Below are positions 11,701 through 23,063 of a DNA stretch of 64,000 nucleotides, piece by piece. The stretch is from Elgaria multicarinata webbii (lineage: Eukaryota > Chordata > Lepidosauria > Squamata > Anguidae), in NCBI RefSeq assembly GCF_023053635.1, contig NC_086180.1:6887206-6951205 (forward strand), written 5' to 3'. Position numbers and translations under genes: made by a program. The notes under the pieces were generated by a model. It made no database searches. It saw only the letters and a program-made list of their open reading frames with translations, and was not told the DNA's origin. Position 1 is the stretch's first letter; each line of letters begins with the position of its first letter.

Positions 11701-12360
11701 GTAAATACGTTCCCAGCCAGGCAATTGCATGGCAGGAGCCTGAGATATCATTTAACCTTTCAGCAAGTAATATAAGGGAGGAATGACAACATGCTGGCGA
11801 TTAAGGGAGAGAAAAGACTCAGCCTGATGCGTAGACAGAATTTGCAGCTTCTGAACTCTTGGATTTGAGGTACCGCTTTGCCAATCTGAGTCCAGAATGG
11901 ATGCTTTCACTCCATGGCCATGTCGCTGCTCAGGAATAATGCAGTCCTTCTCCAATCCTATTTGTGGGTCTTTAGAGACAGAAGGGCATTTCCTACACTT
12001 TTCCACAGGGCGTATCATGTTCAGTGAAACCATGTGAGCCCCTTTCTGGAGAGGACATGTTCTTCCATTCTGGAGAGAGAAGAAAAGTGGTGAAGGATGC
12101 CCATCTCTGGTTATGTCCATATGGAATTAGGAGTATGGACTCCTCCTTAAAGAGGCGTCAGGCAGAACTGTTCCCTCCTAGTTCCAACTCCTCCCTCTGT
12201 TAGAATAGAAGAGGCATTAAAGCCTGCTGTTCAGCGTTTATACTGAACAAGGCCATAGAAATGGGGATGCGATTGTTACAACAACCAAGTGAACACTTTG
12301 GAGGACTTGAACACTGGATTCAGTCATTCAAAGGCAAATTCCACGGTGGGGAAAGAAATT
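11701..12360. other. Unassigned UBOX5 intron sequence
   Basis: No repeat family recognised. A 122-residue open frame on the minus strand (11752-12120) resembles nothing known to me. Confidence 0.3.
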
Positions 12361-12364
12361 GAAA

Positions 12365-12965
12365 ATAAAACTGCCAGTATCATAATGCCCTCTTACACCT
12401 CAAAAGGGATATTATAGAACTGGAAAAGGGCAACCAGAATGGCTAAGACCCTAGCAATGTTTGGGATTTTTTAGCTTAGAGGGGGAAAAGTGAGTAAGGG
12501 GGGGACGTGATTAGAGGTGTACAAAGTTATGTGTGGTGTGGGAAAAGTGGATACAGAGATGTTTTTCTCCCTCTTCCCTAATACTAGAACCAGAAGCTGA
12601 ATGGTGGGAGATTCAGAACAGACCAAAGGAAGGGCTTCTTCACACAGCGTTTAGTTAAAACTATGGAATTCGCTGCCACAAGATGTAGTGATGGCCACCA
12701 ATTTGCATGGCTTTTAATGGGCTCTAGACAATTCCTGGAGGAGAAAGCTATCAATGGCTACTAGTCATGGGGGCTGTATATTACCTCCAGTATCAGAGGT
12801 GGTTTGTCTCTCGATACCAATTGCTGGGGAACACGAGTGGGAGCTTTCGCCCTCATGTCCTGCTTGTGGGCTTCCCAGTAGGGCATCTGGTTGGCCGTTG
12901 TGTGAACAGAATGCTGGACTCAATCGGCCTTCGGTCTGATCCAGCAGGGCTCTTATTTTCTTATT
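12365..12965 (+). repeat. CR1 LINE 3' end, subfamily B
   Basis: Contains GATTCAGAACAGACCAAAGG, TTCTTCACACAGCG, CGCTGCCACAAGATGTAGTG, TTGCTGGGGAACA and the end TCTGATCCAGCAGGGCTCTT. Same subfamily as 32701-33313. Confidence 0.8.
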
Positions 12966-13082
12966 CTCTCACAGAATTAGTTCCATTCAAAACGAATTTT
13001 TAAAAACACGTCGTGTGTGTGTGTGTTTGTTTTAGAGCCAAACTGAAGATTGAGAAGCTGGTTTCCACCTCAGGCCTTAAAG

Positions 13083-13136
13083 ATGGTGATCAATGTCTGC
13101 CTTCCTCAGTTCAAGCCAAGAATTCTCTGCAACAAG
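13083..13136 (+). CDS. UBOX5: UBOX5 coding exon 1 (start codon)
   Basis: Encodes the first 18 residues. The exon probably starts near 13036 after a TTTTAG acceptor. The donor GTATTT at 13137 leaves phase 0. The context GAAAGATGG-like (purine at -3, G at +4) suits initiation. Confidence 0.85.
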
Positions 13137-16128
13137 GTATTTTGGGGTAAAAGTAGCAGAGGCCCCCGGCTCGAAGCAGCAACTCTGGGTGAGCGGGGGT
13201 CACTGTTCTAGAGACCAGGGGGCGCTTTGACGCAACAGCTCACCGCAGAACTAAATCAGCAATACTTATGTATGAGGGCTCCCTGCTGCTGATGCATATC
13301 CTTTCTGAGAAATATGCCTAATGGCACCTGGGGAGCAGAACCCAGCAACTTCTCCAACACTCATTTGCATGGCACAAACTCCCTCAAAAAAGCAGCGGGC
13401 GGCTGGATTTTGTAACTCTGCACTGCAGACGCGAAATTGCAAAGAAACGTTAGGTTTGTTAGCTGTCCCATTGTAAGACTGGACCGGCAATTCCAACCTT
13501 TGTCTTAGAACAGCCTTCCTCAACCTGGGGCGCTCCAGATGTGTTGGACTGCATCTCCTGGCTGGGGCATTCTGGGAGCTGTAGTCCAACACATCTGGAG
13601 CGCCCCAGGTTGAGGAAGGCTGTCTTAGAATTTTGACCAAACGGCCCCACAGAAGAGCCTGGTTTTGTTTTACTTTTTCAGTCATCAATAGCTGAAGCAA
13701 AACGGTTCCACCGATAATTGCTCAGTGAGGCTAAAACAGTGTGATTTTTGGATGTCTTGCCCCTGTTGCCACGGGTGGAAAATGTGGTTCTTTCTTTTTT
13801 TAATCTGCTCCCTCGTATATGGCAAAATTCGGGGCTTGATTCAACCAAATTTATGAGCTTAATTCCCAGTTACCTCAATGGGATTGTTTTACGAGTGCAA
13901 TCCTGTACATGTCTACTCAAAAGTAAGTGCCATTGAGTTCAGTGGGTCTTACTCCAAGGAAAGTGGGTATGGGATTGCAGCCTAATTGTAGCCGGTTGTT
14001 TCTGTTGGTTTTCACGTTAAAGAATTCTGCTCACTTTGTTACAATGACAAATGAAGACCATTGAAAAAGTTTTCAGAATGTTCTTTGTTTGAACTGTAGA
14101 TCTCCGCTGATGGATATGAAGTAGAAAACCTGATCTCGGAAGACCTTGCCAAGAGAAATCGTGGGTTCCGCTGTGAATATTTCATCAAGCCCCCGGTCCA
14201 CGTGACGCTTTCCTTCCCCTTCAATGTAGAAATTTGTCGGATTAATATTGACATCTCCTCAGGGAGCTGTCACAATATCACTGGGCTGGATATTTGCACG
14301 TCTACCTCATCCGGTAAAGCCTCGTGGAGCAGCCCGGAGTCTCCCTTCTCGGGTCCGGCTGGTCAGCCTGCGTTGGACAAAGAGGTTTTCACACTGGTGG
14401 GCAAAGCTGTGCTGAAGAATCAAAGCAAAGTGACGTTCGGCCACCGAGGCTTTAAGCCCAGGGCCCCCTTCCATCACCAGATGGACACGCTCTTCTCCTT
14501 TTCTGGTGCTGCGTCTCTGGACCTGTGGAATAAAGGCCCGACATCCTTGAGTGGAGTGTCGCACTTGAAAATCTGCATCACCCATGTGGCCGGCGGTGGT
14601 CTCCCTTGCATTAAGAAAGTGGAGGTTTGGGGCCAGCCAGCCAAAGCCTGCTCTCACGAGGTGGTTGACGAGGTGCTCCGGGTTGCCTCGGAGTCCTTGG
14701 CCCAAGGCTTCGGAGGGCAGGCGGCCAGCCTCCCCTCGCCCATGGAGAGCGACACGGTGCCCTTCGGCAACTCCGACAGCCAAGAGCACAAGTTGGCGGA
14801 TGTCGTTCCGGACGTCCCAGAGGAGTTCCTGGACCCGATCACTCTGGAGGTCATGACCCTCCCCATGCTGCTGCCGTCCGGCAAAGTGATCGACCAAGGC
14901 ACCCTGGAGAAGTGCAACCGGAGCGAGGCGTCTTGGGGGCGAGTGCCCAGCGACCCCTTCACCGGGGTGACTTTCAGCCAGCACGCACAGCCCCTTCCCC
15001 ACCCCTCTCTCAAGGCGAGAATAGACCACTTCCTGCTCCAGCACAGCATTCCTGGCACTAACCTCCTGGGGCGGGCGCAGGCCTTGGGGACGGTGGTAGC
15101 CTCTTCTATAGCCATGTCTTCTCTCAAAAGGAAAATAGACCTTGTGGAGCAGAACCCGGGCAGCCACCGCCACACGGAGCCTTTCCGTTTTTCCGCAACA
15201 GACTTTGTAGTCACGTCTGCCTTGGAGTCCCGGGCTAAAAAAATGAAAACGGAGTGCGATCCGAACTCCTCCCAAATGGACTGCTCAACAGGTACCCTGG
15301 CCCCTCTGTTCTCTTAGTCAGCAGGAGGGCCCCCGCCCCATTGGGCCCACGGGCTGAATTGCTACTGCAGTTTCTTTCAAATGCTTAAAACCTTCTGCAG
15401 AGTGCTTATTTTATTTAACGTATTTTTATGCGGCTCCTCAGCCAAAGAGGCTCCCGGAGCAGCTCACGTGCAATCAGTAAAAACAAGACAGTCCCTTCCT
15501 GCAGGCTTACAATCTAAAAAGACACGACACACAAGGAAAAGGGGTTGGGGAGGGAAGAGGAAAAAAAATCAAGTCGACTTTCAGCAGGACTGGTGGAGTG
15601 GCCTCATTTCCCCTCTTGTTATTGGTTGTCCAGATCCATGTGACTCTTTGTGGAGTATATGGGGGTGGGGGTGGGGTGGGGCAGACAGTTATACCTCTGT
15701 CACTGGCACTGCAAGGTAGTTTGTGTGTAATTGTGTCCTGACCTCCTTTCGCGGGTCTACCGTCCATTCAGATTGGTCCTTGCTCTCGTTCAGTTACATC
15801 CTTACATTGGTTAATTTTACATCGCCATGACTCTTTGACTCATTTTCTGTTTGTTTTCGTGAAATGTTTGATATTTATACGACTTCTCGTTCTGCATGCC
15901 TGCACTGGGCAACATAGACATTGGACTTTGGTTCTGTTCTTAAGTGTTCTGAGAACTTCTCTAAAAGGAGGTCTCTGGACCTCACTGTTACTGAGAAAAA
16001 CCGGGTAACGTGTGGTGAATAGCTAGATATTCTTGGGCCTCTAATAATCTGGAGGTGGATGTGCCTTATTCCATGCACTGGTTTCTACCATCCACCCAGT
16101 CTCTTCTCTCTCCGTTTTCATGCATCAA

Positions 16129-16179
<51 letters not shown>

Positions 16180-19100
16180 TTTACCACCCCAGTCTTTGCC
16201 AAAATAATACGAATTCTGAGAAGTTTGGCGTCCTTTTTATTTAACCATGTGCCCACCCCAACCACCCCCAAGAGGTTCACCGAAATGGAATTCAGCCCTC
16301 GGGCTGAAAGAGCTTCTGCAGCCCTTGTGTAGGACTACCTCTGACCCACAGGATGAATGCCTGAAGGGTGTGGAACTATCAGTCTTCGTAGCCTTGCTAG
16401 CTCAAATGCAGCCTCTGTAGAATCATAGAATAGTAGAGTTGGAAAGGGCTTATAAGGCCATCGAGTCCAACCCCCCGCACAATGCAGGAATCCACCCTAA
16501 AGCATCCCTGACAGATGGTTGTCCAGCTGCCTCTTGAAGGCCTCTAGTGTGGGAGAACCCACAACCTCCCATTGTCGTACTGCTCTAACAGTCAGGAAGT
16601 TTTTCCTGATGTCCAGCCAGAATCTGGCTTCCTGTCACTTGAGCCCATTATTCCGTGTCCTGCGCTCCGGGAGGATCGAGAAGAGATCCTGGCCCTCCTC
16701 TGTGTGACAACCTTTCAAGTATTTGAAGAGTGCTCTCATGTCTCCCCTCAATCGTCTCTTCTCCAGGCTAAACATGCCCAGTTCTTTCAGTCCCTCATCA
16801 GGGGGCTTTGTTTCCAGACCCCTGATCATCCTGGTTGCCCTCCTCTGAACACCCACCAGCTTGTCTGCGTCCTTCTTGAAATATGGTGCCCAGAACTGGA
16901 TGCAATACTCAAGCCGAGGCCTAACCAGGCATGTTCAGAGGCAATGTATCCCGGACTACCAGGTGCTGGTATTCATGCCCTGGGTGCATACTGGTGGAAG
17001 CTGAGTGCTACACAAGAAGGACCCTTCACCTCATCCAGGCAGGCCGCTCTTAACATTTGTAGGTGTGTTTGGGATTGACCACCGGCACTGAGCAACACAA
17101 ATCCAGTGACACCAATTAGGCAGAAAGGATGGTGGGTGTAGGTTCCTTTAAAATCAGTTATCTGATATTGTAACACACCCGGAAGACTGAATTGCTGGTT
17201 GACTTGTTGCTTGATCCCTTTATAAAACCAGAATGTCTATTTCTAGATTTTTGCACCTCTCTTTGCAGGTCTGGTTTCTCACGAACAGAGGCTTTCAGAA
17301 AGCTTGGATAGCGCCCTGAGCTCCGCACTCAGCAATATGCCGTTGTTCACAGCTAGCTTGACAAAAGGTCAGCCACAAGCACACAGCGGCAGCGGCTCTA
17401 GCAGCCTCCTGTGGAATGCAAGCAGCACACATGGTAAAAAGGCACAATGTGGCAGTGGGGGCGGGAGAGGAGGAGGAGGAGTTGGTCTGGGCGACAGTTC
17501 TTGGCTTTCGATTTCTGAAAGAGGCTGGGAGGGGAGGGCATTTCTCTAGCCCACCTGGCTCCCTGAGAACTGGAATCTTGAAAAGCAAAACAGTGTGGTA
17601 TAGTGGCTAAGGTGTCGGACTGGGAGTCAGGAGATCCGGGTTCTAGTCCCCCCACTCGGCCACGGAAACCCACTGGGTGACTTTGGGCCAGTCACAGACT
17701 CTCAGCCCAGCCTACCTCACAGGGTTGTTGTTGTGAGGATAAAAATGGTGAGGATTATGTACACCACCGCCTTGGGTTCCTTGGAAGAAAAAAGACGGAA
17801 TATAAATGCAATAACAAATAAATAAATAAAACAAGGGCTACTTTTGAAGCGGCTCTCTTCAGGTGCCCGTCTTCAAGATGTCGCTTCCTTTTGCCTGTTT
17901 GTAAAACATTCTGCATGCTCATTTTATGCTTGCTCAGGGAAGCATCCCCAACCACACAGCAGCTGACGTAAGTCATCTTCTTCCACCCCACCCCACCACT
18001 CCCAAGTTCCTGAGTACAACTGGACACAGGGCCTTGCCTTAATTGTGTCATGCAGTGGAGTGGCCTGTCAGCCTCCCTTACCGCAAGCCTGCTGGATCAG
18101 GCCAAAGCACGTTTAGTGCAGCATCCTGTTAACAGCGGTGACGAGAAGCAGCATAAGTGAAGGACCATTAGAGGAGGCACTGTACCTCTTCCATTCAGCG
18201 GCCACATTAAACGTGTGCATATACACACTCTCACACGTGTGTATACTCCGCAAGTTTGGCACCGCTAAAAGACGTGTTGCACTGCTTTCTGTAGAACCTT
18301 GGTACATACAAGAGAGAGGTAGAATTCGCATCGTGAACACGTGGTTCCCATGCCTTTTTAAGTATATCAAGGTAAAAGAGTGACTTTAGTGTAGATGCAG
18401 GAACCTGATCTCAATCCAGCAGTACTACTTTGTTGTTGCAGAAGTGTTAGAATCATAACGTCATGGAGTTGGAAGGGGCCTCAGAGATCATTTAGTCCAG
18501 CCCCCTGCTCATTGCAGACTGCACTGCAAGCTGCAGCTACAGCATCCCTGATGAATGGCCATCCAGCCTCTGCTGAAATGCCTCAAGCAAAGGAGGACCC
18601 ACCACCTTGTAAGACAAATCTGTTCCATTGCTGAACAGCTCTCATTTTTAGGAGGTTTCTCCTAATGTTTAATCCAAATCTGGTTCCCTGCAATTTCCAC
18701 CTCTTGGTTCTAGTCCTGCCCTCTGGAGCAACAGTGAACCAGTCAGCTCCGTCTTCTGCCTGACAGCCTCTCAGGTATTTGAAGATCATTATCATGCCTC
18801 AACCGAAATCTTCAGGCTAAACCCAAAAGGGAGGCGGGGAAGCTCTTTCAACCGTTCCTCATAGGACTTCATTAATTCAACTTATTTATTTCTGTAGATT
18901 TGCCATATTCTTGCAATAAAATAAGACTTGTAGCCCTTAAGCAATGTTTGTATGTTTGAGAAACGCTTCAAAATTGGGAAACCAGAAAATCACGCTCCTT
19001 GGATTCTGTAGGGAAATGCCCCTTTGATTTGCTTGATTATTTGTAATCATAGAATCATAGAATAGCAGAGTTGGAAGGGGTATACAAGGCCATCGAGTCC

Positions 19101-20112
19101 AACCCCCTGCTCAATGCAGGAATCCACCCTAAAGCATCCCTGACAGATGGTTGTCCAGCTGCCTCTTGAAGGCCTCTAGTGTGGGAGAGCCCACCACCTC
19201 CCCAGGCAACTGATTCCATTGTCATACTGCTCTAACAGCCAGGAAGTTTTTCCTGATGTCCAGCTGGAATCTGGCTTCCTTTAACTTGAGCCCGTTATTC
19301 CGTGTCCTGCACTCTGGGAGGATCGAGAAGAGATCCTGGCCCTCCTCTGTTTGATGACCTTTGAAGTCCTCGAAGAGTGCTATCATGTCTCCCCTCAATC
19401 TTCTCTTCTCCAGGCTAAACATGCCCAGTTCTTTCAGTCTCTCTTCATGGGGCTTTGTTTCCAGACCCCTGATCACCCTGGTTGCCCTCCTCTGAACACG
19501 CTCCAGCTTGTCTGAATGCTGGTTCTCTCTTTGGTGCAAAAGCTGGACATGCTGAATATATTTAGGTTTTGTAGCCTCCCCGATCCCAGGGGCTTGGGGC
19601 AGGTAACAATAGCAAAGGGGGGGGGGGGGGAAACACCCATTGAAAATATATTGATGGTTATTCCATGACATTTCTTCATCCTTTTGCAATTTAGTCCTGA
19701 GCCTTTACGTCTGGCCCAAACAGTAGCCTTGCCACTCTTCCACAAAGTGTTTGGGCTTCCATTTTCAGTCTGCAGAGGGAGAGTGTTCCGTAATTGGGGG
19801 GCCAGCCCCCCAGAATGTACTGCCAGTCAGCTGTTGCTGTTGGGCTCACGTGCGTTTTTTCCTTCTCTGTGTGTATGTTTTCGTTTTTTGTTTTCTGCAG
19901 AGCACGACAGGAACAGCAGCGGCGCCCAGGGATGTTCTTCCTGTTCTCGGACCTTTTCTTTGTACTTCAAAACAGAGCCCGTTTACCAGCTCCCTTGTGG
20001 CCACCTTGTCTGTCGCTCTTGCTTGGCCGAGAAGCAGAAGTCTTTATCGATACTGTGTATGAATTGCAAAAGGTTGGTCGCCACCCATGACATCATGAGG
20101 GTCCATTTCTGA
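13083..20112 (+). CDS. UBOX5: UBOX5 (RNF37), U-box E3 ubiquitin ligase, four coding exons
   Basis: Joining the coding exons 13083-13136, 14100-15291, 17269-17433 and 19901-20112 gives an exact frame of 540 residues, close to human UBOX5 (541 from memory). All junctions are GT/AG, with intron phases 0, 1 and 1. UBOX5 is a mostly nuclear ubiquitin ligase that pairs with E2 enzymes through its U-box. Visible: a conserved N-terminus ([18 protein letters not shown]), then a long N-terminal region containing [20 protein letters not shown] and the [20 protein letters not shown] block; a U-box near 256-332 ([46 protein letters not shown]); and a C-terminal C3HC4 RING-type finger with Cys482, 485, 503, His505, Cys508, 511, 523 and 526, ending IMRVHF. 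FASTKD5 lies upstream on the same strand, as in mammals, where it sits in a UBOX5 intron. Introns hold CR1, SINE and L2 insertions. The gene looks intact. Confidence 0.95.
13511..13622. mobile_element. Palindromic hAT-like MITE
   Basis: Two near-perfect inverted arms starting CAGCCTTCCTCAACCTGGGG around a short centre, flanked by the identical 8-bp duplication TCTTAGAA (13503-13510, 13623-13630). The 8-bp duplication and CAG..CTG ends fit hAT. Confidence 0.85.
13896..13983. mobile_element. Short inverted-repeat element
   Basis: TGCAATCCTGTACATGTCTA ... GGTATGGGATTGCA with inner AAGTAAGTGCCATTGAGTTC; a small MITE widespread in reptile genomes. Confidence 0.6.
14100..15291 (+). CDS. UBOX5: UBOX5 coding exon 2 (N-terminal region and U-box)
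   Basis: Large exon of 397 codons plus one base, starting [12 protein letters not shown] after a CTGTAG acceptor and ending DCSTG across the GTACCC donor. It holds the whole U-box. It is markedly GC-rich, which explains the long open frame on the opposite strand. Confidence 0.93.
15395..15625 (-). repeat. L2-like LINE tail, second subtype
   Basis: GGCTCCTCAGCC..AGCAGCTCACG, then ACAGTCCCTTCCTGCAGGCTTACAATCTAAA; shared with 24955-25290 and 33915-34330. In UBOX5 intron. Confidence 0.65.
16131..16177. repeat. (CT)n microsatellite
   Basis: Uninterrupted CT run of about 23 units. Confidence 0.95.
16230..16335 (+). repeat. Unclassified repeat shared with 54590-54725
   Basis: Both copies carry GAAATGGAATTCAGCC then GGGCTGAAAG and a C-rich lead. 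Family unknown to me. Confidence 0.45.
16419..16930 (-). repeat. CR1 LINE 3' end
   Basis: Starts AGAATCATAGAATAGTAGAG and extends to GAACTGGATGCAATACTCAA. The minus strand reads [16 protein letters not shown] and [20 protein letters not shown]. Confidence 0.88.
17269..17433 (+). CDS. UBOX5: UBOX5 coding exon 3
   Basis: Starts after CTTTGCAG and encodes [20 protein letters not shown], then [14 protein letters not shown], matching the linker between U-box and RING in vertebrate UBOX5. Donor GTAAAA at 17434. Confidence 0.88.
17594..17832 (+). repeat. tRNA-derived SINE with LINE-like tail
   Basis: A-box-like GTGGCTAAGGTG and B-box-like GGGTTCTAGTCCCC head, then GGGTGACTTTGGGCCAGTCA, CCTACCTCACAGGGTTG, and a (AAAT)n end. 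In UBOX5 intron 3, just past coding exon 3. Confidence 0.8.
18449..18872 (-). repeat. CR1 LINE 3' end, diverged subfamily
   Basis: AGAATCATAACGTCATGGAG start, ATCATTTAGTCCAGCCCCCTGC, and minus-strand RT residues. More worn than neighbouring CR1 copies. Confidence 0.75.
19045..19515 (-). repeat. CR1 LINE 3' end
   Basis: AATCATAGAATCATAGAATA start. The minus strand reads [20 protein letters not shown], then [20 protein letters not shown] and [15 protein letters not shown]. In the last UBOX5 intron. Confidence 0.88.
19901..20112 (+). CDS. UBOX5: UBOX5 last coding exon (RING-type finger)
   Basis: Starts after TTTTCTGCAG and encodes the cysteine-rich end with [19 protein letters not shown] and CMNCKR, then IMRVHF and a TGA. 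All eight metal ligands are present. Confidence 0.92.
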
Positions 20113-20347
20113 CATGTTTTTTTGTGACGCTCTCTCTGGAATTGGATGACAATAAGAATAAAAAAAAGTGAGCTGCAGAGGACCAAGGAGCGGGGAGACG
20201 TGGCTGTTCCCCCTCCTTTGGGTCATGCAAAAAGGAACTTTGCAAAAAGGATCTTTGTGAGGTTTTGAAGAGGACTGGATCCTTTTAGAGAGAACAGACG
20301 GGGCTATAGTGTTGTACGTTGTGCCAGAGCTGAAGCGATCAAAGGAT

Positions 20348-20353
20348 AATAAA
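20348..20353 (+). terminator. Candidate UBOX5 polyadenylation signal
   Basis: AATAAA about 235 bases past the UBOX5 stop. A second AATAAA lies at 20884-20889, so 3' ends near 20.37 kb or 20.91 kb are both possible. 20113-20900 is repeat-poor apart from a short CA run, fitting a 3' UTR. Confidence 0.5.
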
Positions 20354-20763
20354 GCCATATGCTTCTCTAATTCTCCCCAGCCTCCAAAAGCTCATTTTTA
20401 GACAAAAAGTCCATGTAAACAAACTTTATTTTGCCACCATTCAAACAGCCCAAGCGCAGATGGCGTCTTGCTTTGGGGTTGGGATGCTCAACGTTCACGT
20501 TTTGTGTGACCTATTCAGTAAGAGAGCTTTTTGGTTCTGGCGAGGAAAGTACATGACTGCGGAGAACGTACCGTCCATCATCGGCATCCTCTCTGCATCG
20601 TTTTTTCCAGACTTGCAAAAAACAAAGAACAGGTACACAGGTTGTCTTTTCCGAAGACCAGGTAGCCACCTGGGAGAGGGGGTGCATTGGGCAATGTTTG
20701 AACAGAGCTGGTGCCAAATTTCATTAGTTGTGCAATCTGTATAAAAAGGTCTGTGTGTAATAC

Positions 20764-20787
20764 GCACACGCACACACACACACACAC
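20764..20787. repeat. Short (CA)n run
   Basis: CA dinucleotide run in the probable UBOX5 3' UTR. Confidence 0.8.
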
Positions 20788-21140
20788 ATATATCTGTTGT
20801 CATTCTTGATTTCTGTTGTGCAACCGGGGAGAAGCGGGTGGCCAGCTTTCTTCCCGACTAGCAGATAATAATGTATAAGCCTTAATAAAATTATGATCAG
20901 ATGTCGCTGATCTCCTTTCGGCTTATGGTGGTTGTATTTCTTTCTGCTTGGGAGTCTGATGAAAGGATCTTAACACACGTAGCTTATCTAAGATGCTTCT
21001 GATTTAAAATCTCTAGGGCAGATTCACACATGACACTGCACCTATATGGACAGGAAGGTGGGAAACATAGGTGCCATCATGTGAACAGTGCACAGCTGCT
21101 TACGTTATGCACATGCTTGTATGTATAGGTACATGGAAAC

Positions 21141-21986
21141 TAGGGCTGTGCACGAACACCCACCCACCCCGAACCGCTTCATGGTCCGATCCAGAACTTC
21201 CAGATCGGGCCCGAACTTCTTCGGGTCGATCCGACCCTCCTCCGCGGAGCGAGATCCAGAGGGCCAGATCGAGATTTTGCCCCTTCCCTTCCCCGCTTTC
21301 AGGCAGCCGGCTCGGGTCGACTCAGCCTTCCATCCTCCCGAGGTTGGTAAAATGAGTACCCAGCTAGCTGGGGGAAAGGTAATAACGGCCGGGGAAGGCA
21401 ACGGCAAACCACCCCGCTATAAGGCCTGCCAAGAAAACGTCAGCGAAAGCTGGCGTGCCTCCAAGAGTCAGTAATGACTCAGTGCTTGCACGAGAGGTTC
21501 CTTTCCTTTCCTTCCCCACTTACTTGTGTCTGTGGTGGAAAGCGGAGGCAAGTAAGTGGGGAAGGGGGGACAAAATGAGGGCCGAATAAGCCCCCCAGCC
21601 CCCTTACCTGGGTCCGCCGCCGTCGCCACATGGACTGTGGTGGCGGCGGAGCCAGGTAAGCACCCCACCCCACTTAGCTGTGTCTGTCGGGGTCCAGCAC
21701 CGGCTTCAACTGAGGCCCAGGCTTCAGTTGAAGCTGGCGCTGGACCGCAACGGACACAGGTAAGTCCCCCTGCCCCCTTACTTGGTTCCGTCGCCGCCGC
21801 CACGCAGATTGCAGTGGCAGCGGTTCCAGGTGAGCCCCCCTCCCCCCCACTCACCTGCGTCCAGATCGAGGCGAACCACTTCGCCTCGATCCGCAGCTCC
21901 CCCAACCCGATTCGGATCCGCCTTGGCGGAGGCGGATCGGGTTGCTCCGGATTCGGGGAACCAAAACGGATCGGAACACAGCCCTA
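21141..21986. mobile_element. GC-rich hAT-like element of repeated hairpin modules, copy 1
   Basis: Ends TAGGGCTGTGCACGAAC and, inverted, TAGGGCTGTGTTCCG. Imperfect 8-bp flanks ATGGAAAC (21133-21140) and ACGAAAAC (21987-21994) differ only by C/T and G/A. Inside lie at least three inverted-repeat modules (about 21512-21560, 21600-21665, 21670-21770) whose edges read CTTACCTG / CAGGTAAG or close variants. A Sauria SINE is nested at 21299-21509. No transposase. Confidence 0.7.
21299..21509 (+). repeat. Sauria SINE (5' truncated) nested in the hairpin element
   Basis: GGTCGACTCAGCCTTCCATC, GGTAAAATGAGTACCCAGC, GGCAACGGCAAACCACCCCG and a (CCTTT)n end. The 12-bp duplication CCTTCCCCRCTT flanks it at 21287-21298 and 21510-21521, with one C/T-type difference, so it inserted later than its host. 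Confidence 0.85.
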
Positions 21987-21994
21987 ACGAAAAC

Positions 21995-22500
21995 TGCTGC
22001 CAGACGTGGTGTCCCAATATACACGATCCTTATCCTTCTTCCCCTTGTCCTCAAACCCACTGCTCTCATCCATCTGCTTACTGAACCCTGTTGCCAGTGA
22101 ATTGCCTCGCACAAACCTGACACGCTTCCTCTGGAACCCAAACGGCTGCTAGATGGGCGTGATGAGGGAGGTGGCAAGATTCACGGTCAGGCTCCAAAGT
22201 CTGCTTTGGGCGTTGCGGAAGACGAATCTGCAAAACCACAGCGTATACGAGGAGCTGCTTTTGTGGTCACTTCCCGTACCTCGCACGGAGTCTACGTCCT
22301 ATTGGGCCGCCGGCAGCGAATGGTGGAAAATGGACTGAGAGAAGTAGGAAGGAGAGGCAGCAATGGTGGTGGCCGCAAGAGAGAACTCTGAAGAAACTTT
22401 ACAAGGTTTAGGATCACAACGGACTGCGTGCTGCGGAAGGTGCAAGAGGGAAGCAGGAGAGGCAGAGGAACGGGAGTGAAAGGTTGCAAGATCTAAATCC
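21995..22500. other. Unassigned intergenic sequence
   Basis: GC-moderate, no gene or named repeat seen. 22500-22570 is a worn fragment of the palindromic hAT family (CAACTCCCATCATTCCCAGC). Confidence 0.35.
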
Positions 22501-23063
22501 GCCTTCTCAACTTGGTGGCCTCCAGCTATGTTGGACCACAACTCCCATCATTCCCAGCTGGCATGGCCATTAGCCCAAACAATGAGAGATGCACATGTGG
22601 GTTGGTTGAATTAATTCTAACTGTAACTGTCTTCAACTAGTCATGGACTCCTTTAGAACAAATAAGTAAACAGAGCCTAGTTCTTGGACCCACATAATTG
22701 TTAGCAATAGTCTCTCGCTGTGCTGATAGTTGGAGATGTTTCTGAGAGGAATCCTCCTCCCCCTCCCTAAATGGGAGGGATACAGGTGATGCTCCTGAAA
22801 TGACCCAGGCATGGGAAGTGGGGGAGCAACTTGGGAGTTTTGGGGACAGACGGACAAGGCCTTAATAATGGTAGAGCACGTGGTTTGCATGTAGGAAGTC
22901 TCCCTTGGCACCTCCAGGAAGAACGATCGGACAGCAGACAGACAGAAAGACCCTTCTCTGCCCTGGGAGAGACAACCAGACAGACTCCACCAACAGTACT
23001 GACTCCACCAACATCCGCTGAATTTCTATGTATGGGTTGCCTGTAGCTAATCTTTACTTCTAA

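Noticed and set aside
14307-15275. 322-codon open frame on the minus strand
   Set aside because: It lies entirely opposite the UBOX5 U-box exon and is explained by that exon's high GC content; it resembles no protein family.
14202-15317. UBOX5 read as a single-exon 371-residue protein
   Set aside because: The family has exons on both sides; using the GT at 15292 and the exons at 13083, 17269 and 19901 restores a 540-residue protein with matching phases.
16059-16332. Overlapping 60-70 codon frames with poly-Ser/Leu
   Set aside because: Translation of the (CT)n microsatellite.
21556-21987. 143-codon frame of repeated PGSAAVAT-like sequence
   Set aside because: It is a by-product of the GC-rich hairpin modules in the hAT-like element, with matching frames on both strands.
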